Source of the DNA: an uncultured Collinsella sp.
GTDB lineage: Bacteria; Actinomycetota; Coriobacteriia; Coriobacteriales; Coriobacteriaceae
Length of the DNA: 48,692 bases
Reading direction: 5' to 3'
Assembly: GCA_902482035.1 (NCBI GenBank)
Contig: CABSYW010000019.1
Coordinates: 1-48,692, forward strand
Shown here: positions 44,974 through 48,692 of the stretch, piece by piece
Numbering within the stretch: the stretch's first letter is position 1
How the letters are laid out: each line of letters begins with the position of its first letter
Made by a program: the position numbers and the translations under genes
The notes under the pieces: model-generated
Told to the model about the DNA's origin: nothing
What the model saw: only the letters and a program-made list of their open reading frames with translations
The model's database searches: none

Positions 44974-46218
44974 ATGTCTAAAGGACTGAATGTACACAGC
45001 GAGATTGGTAAGCTCAAGAAAGTTGTGCTTCACCGCCCCGGTCGTGACCTTGTGAACGTAAAGGCGGAAGAGTTCGAGGATGTCTGGATTCACGACTGTT
45101 TCTATCTTGATGTGGCTCAAAAGGAGCATGATGCCTTTGCGGATCTTCTGAGGAGCGAAGGTGTTGAGGTTCTCTATATGGAGAAACTCGTTGCTGAGGC
45201 GCTGGATGCATGCCCCTCGGCTCGCGCTGAGTTTACCGATACATTTATGGCTGAGAGCGGGATTGTCAATCCTTTGCTTGAGCAGGCTGTTCGTGAAAAG
45301 CTCGACGCTATTTCAGATTCGTATCAGTTTGTACTTGAGGCTATGGGGGGGTATCGTTATCGTGACCTTGAGCTGCCTCGCGTCTCGACTACGCTTAGTA
45401 TGATGGATAATGAGGATGCGAAGCCCGATGATTTGGTGTTGAAGCCTCTTCCGAGCTCATATTTCTCTCGCGATCCTCTTGCTTCTGTGGGCAAAGGCGT
45501 TCTGCTTCACCATATGTATTGGAAACAGCGAGATCGTGAAGTGCCCTTCTATGAAGCGATTTTCAAATACCATCCCGATTATGTAGGGACTCCGATTTGG
45601 TACGACCATAAGAATCCCTGGCATATCGAGGGCGGTGATGTGCTTAACATTAACGCTCATACCTTGGCTATTGGAATTAGCCAGCGAACTGAGGCGGCTG
45701 CGATTGAGGAGCTTGCAAAGAATTTGTTCTGGGGATCTGGGAATTCTGAGATCGATACCGTTTACGCTATTAAAATCCCCAACGGCTATGCTTACATGCA
45801 TCTTGACACCGTTTGCACCATGGTGGATTTCGATAAGTTCACAGTTTATCCCGGTATTTTTGAGACCCTTCGTGTTTATCGTCTGACTCGTGGTGACTCT
45901 GAGGGAATGGTCGCTGTTCAAGAGATTGATGACACGCTTGAACATATTCTTGAAATGGCTACTGGCGTGGAGAAGGTGCAGCTTATTGAGTGCGGTGCCG
46001 GCGATATGGTTGAGGCATCTCGCGAGCAGTGGAACGACGGGTCGAACACTCTTGCCGTTGCTCCTGGTAAAGTCTGTGTTTACGAGCGCAATGTTGTCAC
46101 AAATGATGAGCTCTACAAGAACGGTTTGGAACTTTTGGTCGTTCCCTCCGAGGAGCTGTCCCGCGGTCGTGGCGGCCCGCGCTGCATGAGCATGCCCTTC
46201 TGGCGCGAAGATATTTAG
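44974..46218 (+). CDS. arcA: arginine deiminase
   Basis: A 414-residue cytosolic enzyme converting arginine to citrulline. The catalytic set is complete: SRDPLA with its Asp, HIEGGD, MHLDTVCTMVD, and RGGPRCMSMPFWRED with the nucleophile Cys. It is a normal-length, canonical member. It follows the transporter by 28 bases and precedes the carbamoyltransferase by 32 bases, so it is in one operon. It differs strongly from the divergent copy at 41999. Confidence 0.95.
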   Translation: MSKGLNVHSEIGKLKKVVLHRPGRDLVNVKAEEFEDVWIHDCFYLDVAQKEHDAFADLLRSEGVEVLYMEKLVAEALDACPSARAEFTDTFMAESGIVNPLLEQAVREKLDAISDSYQFVLEAMGGYRYRDLELPRVSTTLSMMDNEDAKPDDLVLKPLPSSYFSRDPLASVGKGVLLHHMYWKQRDREVPFYEAIFKYHPDYVGTPIWYDHKNPWHIEGGDVLNINAHTLAIGISQRTEAAAIEELAKNLFWGSGNSEIDTVYAIKIPNGYAYMHLDTVCTMVDFDKFTVYPGIFETLRVYRLTRGDSEGMVAVQEIDDTLEHILEMATGVEKVQLIECGAGDMVEASREQWNDGSNTLAVAPGKVCVYERNVVTNDELYKNGLELLVVPSEELSRGRGGPRCMSMPFWREDI

Positions 46219-46250
46219 TTGCAAATCCACTGTGATAGGAGATGGCGAAT

Positions 46251-47261
46251 ATGGGTGTTAACATCGCTGGGCGCAGTTTTCTGAAGCTGCTTGATTACAC
46301 GACGGAAGAGATCGAGTATCTGCTTGAGCTTTCTGCTAACTTCAAAAGCATGAAGCGTGCCGGTGTTCCGCATAAATACCTTGAAGGTAAGAATATTGTT
46401 TTGCTATTTGAGAAGACTTCCACGCGTACTCGTTGCGCCTTCGAAGTTGGTGCACTTGACCTTGGCATGGGTGTAACTTATTTGGATCCGGGCTCGTCCC
46501 AGATGGGCAAAAAGGAGTCGATTGAGGACACGGCTCGCGTCCTTGGCCGTATGTATGACGGAATTGAATACCGCGGCTTTGAGCAGACGAAGGTTGAGGA
46601 GCTTGCTGCAAAAGCTGGGGTTCCCGTTTGGAATGGACTGACTACTGAATTTCACCCGACTCAAGTGCTTGCCGATATTCTGACCATGCGTGAAGAGTTT
46701 GGAGAGATTAAGGGCAGGAAACTTACATTTTTTGGTAAGGCGGCCGGAAACGTCGCCGATTCGCTCATGGTCATTTGCGCTAAGCTCGGCATTAACTACT
46801 GTTCTTGCGGCCCAATCGGGGGAAATTCGGAGGGGGCTACATCCTATGACCCTGAACTCCTTGCAGAATGTAGTCGTATTGCGGCCGAGCATGGATCGAC
46901 GATCACCATTACAGAGGATATTGAGGAAGGCGCTCGTGATGCCGATGTAATTTACACGGATGTTTGGGTTGGCATGGGTCAGCCCGCAGAGCTGTGGGAA
47001 AGCCGCATTAAGCTCATGTCGCCGTATCGTGTGACCGCTGAGGTGATGTCTATGGCAAAGCCCGAGGCGATTTTCCTCCACTGCCTTCCGAGCTTCCACG
47101 ATACTAATACTACCGTTGGTGCCGAAATTGCTGAGAAGTTTGGAGTCACCGAAATGGAAGTCACGGACGAGGTTTTTGAGTCCGATAAATCTCGTGTTTT
47201 CCTAGAAGCGGAGAATCGCATGCATACGATTAAGGCGGTGATGTACGCAACGCTTAAGTAG
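46251..47261 (+). CDS. argF: ornithine carbamoyltransferase
   Basis: A 336-residue transcarbamoylase. The carbamoyl-phosphate motif is STRTRCAFEV. HPTQVLADILTMRE binds substrate, and HCLPSFHDT carries the ornithine-contact HCLP. In the deiminase pathway it runs as citrulline phosphorolysis to ornithine and carbamoyl phosphate. The ATG at 46251 (MGVNIAGRSFLKLLD) fits the family start better than 46242, which abuts the ribosome site. The symbol could equally be arcB. No carbamate kinase (arcC) follows within the window. Confidence 0.95.
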   Translation: MGVNIAGRSFLKLLDYTTEEIEYLLELSANFKSMKRAGVPHKYLEGKNIVLLFEKTSTRTRCAFEVGALDLGMGVTYLDPGSSQMGKKESIEDTARVLGRMYDGIEYRGFEQTKVEELAAKAGVPVWNGLTTEFHPTQVLADILTMREEFGEIKGRKLTFFGKAAGNVADSLMVICAKLGINYCSCGPIGGNSEGATSYDPELLAECSRIAAEHGSTITITEDIEEGARDADVIYTDVWVGMGQPAELWESRIKLMSPYRVTAEVMSMAKPEAIFLHCLPSFHDTNTTVGAEIAEKFGVTEMEVTDEVFESDKSRVFLEAENRMHTIKAVMYATLK

Positions 47262-47346
47262 CGGGGCGTTGAGAAAACAGTCGCAAATCTGCTTGCCATA
47301 CTATTTTTCTCTTAACAAGCTGATAGGATACAGGGGAGAATGATGT

Positions 47347-47377
47347 GCGCGTCAGTCGATTTTTTCGACTGACGCGC
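47347..47377 (+). terminator. hairpin between argF and queA
   Basis: A perfect 12-pair stem GCGCGTCAGTCG/CGACTGACGCGC (47347-47358, 47366-47377) with a T-rich loop, followed by TTTG. It is the likely terminator of the arginine operon. It also lies 18 bases before the queA start and could influence it. Confidence 0.65.
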
Positions 47378-47395
47378 TTTGTGAAAGAGGCAAAG

Positions 47396-48607
47396 ATGCG
47401 TACCGATGATTTTGACTACAACCTTCCTGAGGAACTGATTGCCCAGGCGCCTGCCGAGCCGCGCGACTCCTGCCGCCTGCTAGTGGTTGATCGCAAAGGC
47501 TCCCAGACAGGAACGCCGCTGGAGCATGGCGGCACCGTCGAGCACCGCATCTTCCGCGACATCATCGACTATATCGAGCCGGGCGACGTGCTCGTCATCA
47601 ACAAGACGCGCGTGATGCCGGCCCGCCTGATCGGTCGCAAGGCCGGCTCGGGCGGCGTGGTCGAGACGCTGCTGCTCAAGCGCCGCGAGGATGTGGATCC
47701 GCTGGGCCATGTCTGGGAGTGCCTGGTCAAGCCGGGTAAGCGCCTGAAGTCCGGTGCTCAGATTGAGTATCGTGCGGGCGGCGCCCATGCGCCCGAGGGC
47801 GCGCCCGTGGTGCTGACGGCCGAGGTCGTCGACTTTGTTACCGATAGCCGCGGTGGCCGTCTGGTGCGCTTTGAGCCGGCCGGTTGCAATGTCGCCGGCG
47901 ACCCGCGCACGCTCGACGAGGCCATCCACGCTGCCGGCCACGTGCCGCTGCCGCCCTACATTACCGATTACGAGGGCGATCCCGAGAAGTACCAGACCGT
48001 CTACGCCATGAAGGAGGAGCACTCGGCTGCCGCTCCTACGGCGGGTCTGCACTTCACGCCCGAGCTCATGGCCGCTATCGAGGCCAAGGGTGCGAAGTTT
48101 GCCGCCGTCGAGCTCGAGGTGGGTATCGATACTTTCCGTCTGGTGGAGGAGGACGACCCCACGCAGCACGTGATGCACACCGAGCGCTACCACGTGTCGC
48201 AGGAGGTGGTCGATGCCGTGCATAAGGCGAAGGCCGAGGGCCATCGTGTGATCGCCGTCGGCACTACCGCAGTGCGCTCGCTCGAGAGCGCGTTTGACGC
48301 GGACGCGCCGGTGTCCGATCCGGCTGTGACGGCGCGCTATTTTGAGGGCCGCGAGGACGGGGCCGACACGCTCGGCCGCGGTGACATCGTGGTGCGCGAG
48401 AATGCGACGACGCAGCTCTACCTCATGCCCGGCTCGACCTATCACGTGGTCGATGCGCTGATCACGAACTTCCACGTGCCGCGCTCCACACTCATGATGC
48501 TCGTGAGCGCGCTTGCCACCCGCGACCAGATCATGGATGCCTACGCCGCTGCCATCGAAGAGCGTTACCGCTTCTTCAGCTTTGGTGACGCCATGCTCAT
48601 TCAGTAG
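47396..48607 (+). CDS. queA: S-adenosylmethionine:tRNA ribosyltransferase-isomerase QueA
   Basis: A 403-residue enzyme that transfers the ribosyl part of SAM to preQ1 in tRNA, giving epoxyqueuosine. Family text: MRTDDFDYNLPEELIAQAPA at the start, INKTRVMPARLIGRK, EEHSAAAPTAGLHFTPEL, VELEVGIDTFRLV and ITNFHVPRSTLMMLVSA at the end. ATG at 47396 follows AAGAGG and is preferred to the in-frame start 17 codons upstream, which lies before the hairpin. Its product is the substrate of QueH (40704-41276). Confidence 0.95.
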   Translation: MRTDDFDYNLPEELIAQAPAEPRDSCRLLVVDRKGSQTGTPLEHGGTVEHRIFRDIIDYIEPGDVLVINKTRVMPARLIGRKAGSGGVVETLLLKRREDVDPLGHVWECLVKPGKRLKSGAQIEYRAGGAHAPEGAPVVLTAEVVDFVTDSRGGRLVRFEPAGCNVAGDPRTLDEAIHAAGHVPLPPYITDYEGDPEKYQTVYAMKEEHSAAAPTAGLHFTPELMAAIEAKGAKFAAVELEVGIDTFRLVEEDDPTQHVMHTERYHVSQEVVDAVHKAKAEGHRVIAVGTTAVRSLESAFDADAPVSDPAVTARYFEGREDGADTLGRGDIVVRENATTQLYLMPGSTYHVVDALITNFHVPRSTLMMLVSALATRDQIMDAYAAAIEERYRFFSFGDAMLIQ

Positions 48608-48635
48608 GTTACGGCGTTTTACAAACGCCGTAACC
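48607..48635. terminator. hairpin after queA
   Basis: A perfect 13-pair stem (48607-48619 with 48623-48635) and a three-base loop lie directly at the queA stop, but no T-run follows. It may still end or stabilise the transcript. The remaining bases to the window end hold no gene I can call. Confidence 0.5.
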
Positions 48636-48692
48636 GGTCGACGCTGCGCGGGCCGCATTTGGACAATCTGACGTTCAACTTCAAGGGCGCGA

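Overview
The window reads as a chromosomal segment of a gut actinobacterium of the class Coriobacteriia, most likely Collinsella or a close relative. The grounds are moderately high GC content, gene order and protein style (C69 dipeptidase, QueA/QueH, an arginine deiminase cluster, a cobalamin-riboswitch-controlled DUF4430 surface protein), and AT-rich REP-like repeats between genes. The species assignment is inference; I ran no search.

Left end (1-10.5 kb): a defence island on the minus strand. It holds a complete type I restriction-modification operon, hsdR-hsdM-hsdS, followed by a tyrosine recombinase and a second, disrupted hsdS. Four copies of a 14-bp site (TAAATGGCTATTTA or its reverse complement) bound the second target-recognition domain (TRD2) of each hsdS. 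The second gene's TRD2 lies inverted on the plus strand. This is an invertible specificity-switching locus caught in one state. In this state hsdS1 also reads in frame, without a stop, into the recombinase. Next comes a second defence-like pair: a one-polypeptide methylase-specificity fusion and a 179-aa partner, with three palindromic operator-like sites around the promoter.

10.5-15.1 kb: an accessory patch with two paralogous small PH-like proteins, two degenerate type I-E-like CRISPR repeats with no cas genes, an orphan HicB-like protein with a DNA-binding tail, small hypothetical ORFs, an ADP-ribosylglycohydrolase and a DUF1016 (PDDEXK) nuclease.

15.1-25.5 kb: a secreted, wall-anchored phosphatidylinositol phospholipase C-like protein, two paralogous lipoproteins, an fchA-folD one-carbon operon in which FolD appears to lack its cyclohydrolase residues, a 225-bp miniature inverted-repeat element, a C69 dipeptidase, and a small protein followed by a UbiB/ABC1 kinase.

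25.5-30.6 kb: a cobalamin riboswitch controls two overlapping genes for surface proteins with five DUF4430 (transcobalamin-like) domains between them, probably corrinoid binding or scavenging.

30.7-41.3 kb: mostly housekeeping genes: two GtrA membrane proteins, class III fructose-bisphosphatase, DegV, a TIM-barrel-like protein, an RsmB/F-type rRNA methyltransferase, a methionyl-tRNA synthetase, a DUF3267 membrane metalloprotease-like protein and QueH, with REP-like doublet and singlet repeats between them.

41.3-48.7 kb: an arginine deiminase region. A YfcC transporter, arcA and ornithine carbamoyltransferase run rightwards. A divergent second arginine deiminase and an S24-type repressor run leftwards. 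A direct-repeat operator candidate lies in the shared promoter region, and there is no carbamate kinase gene. The window closes with queA.
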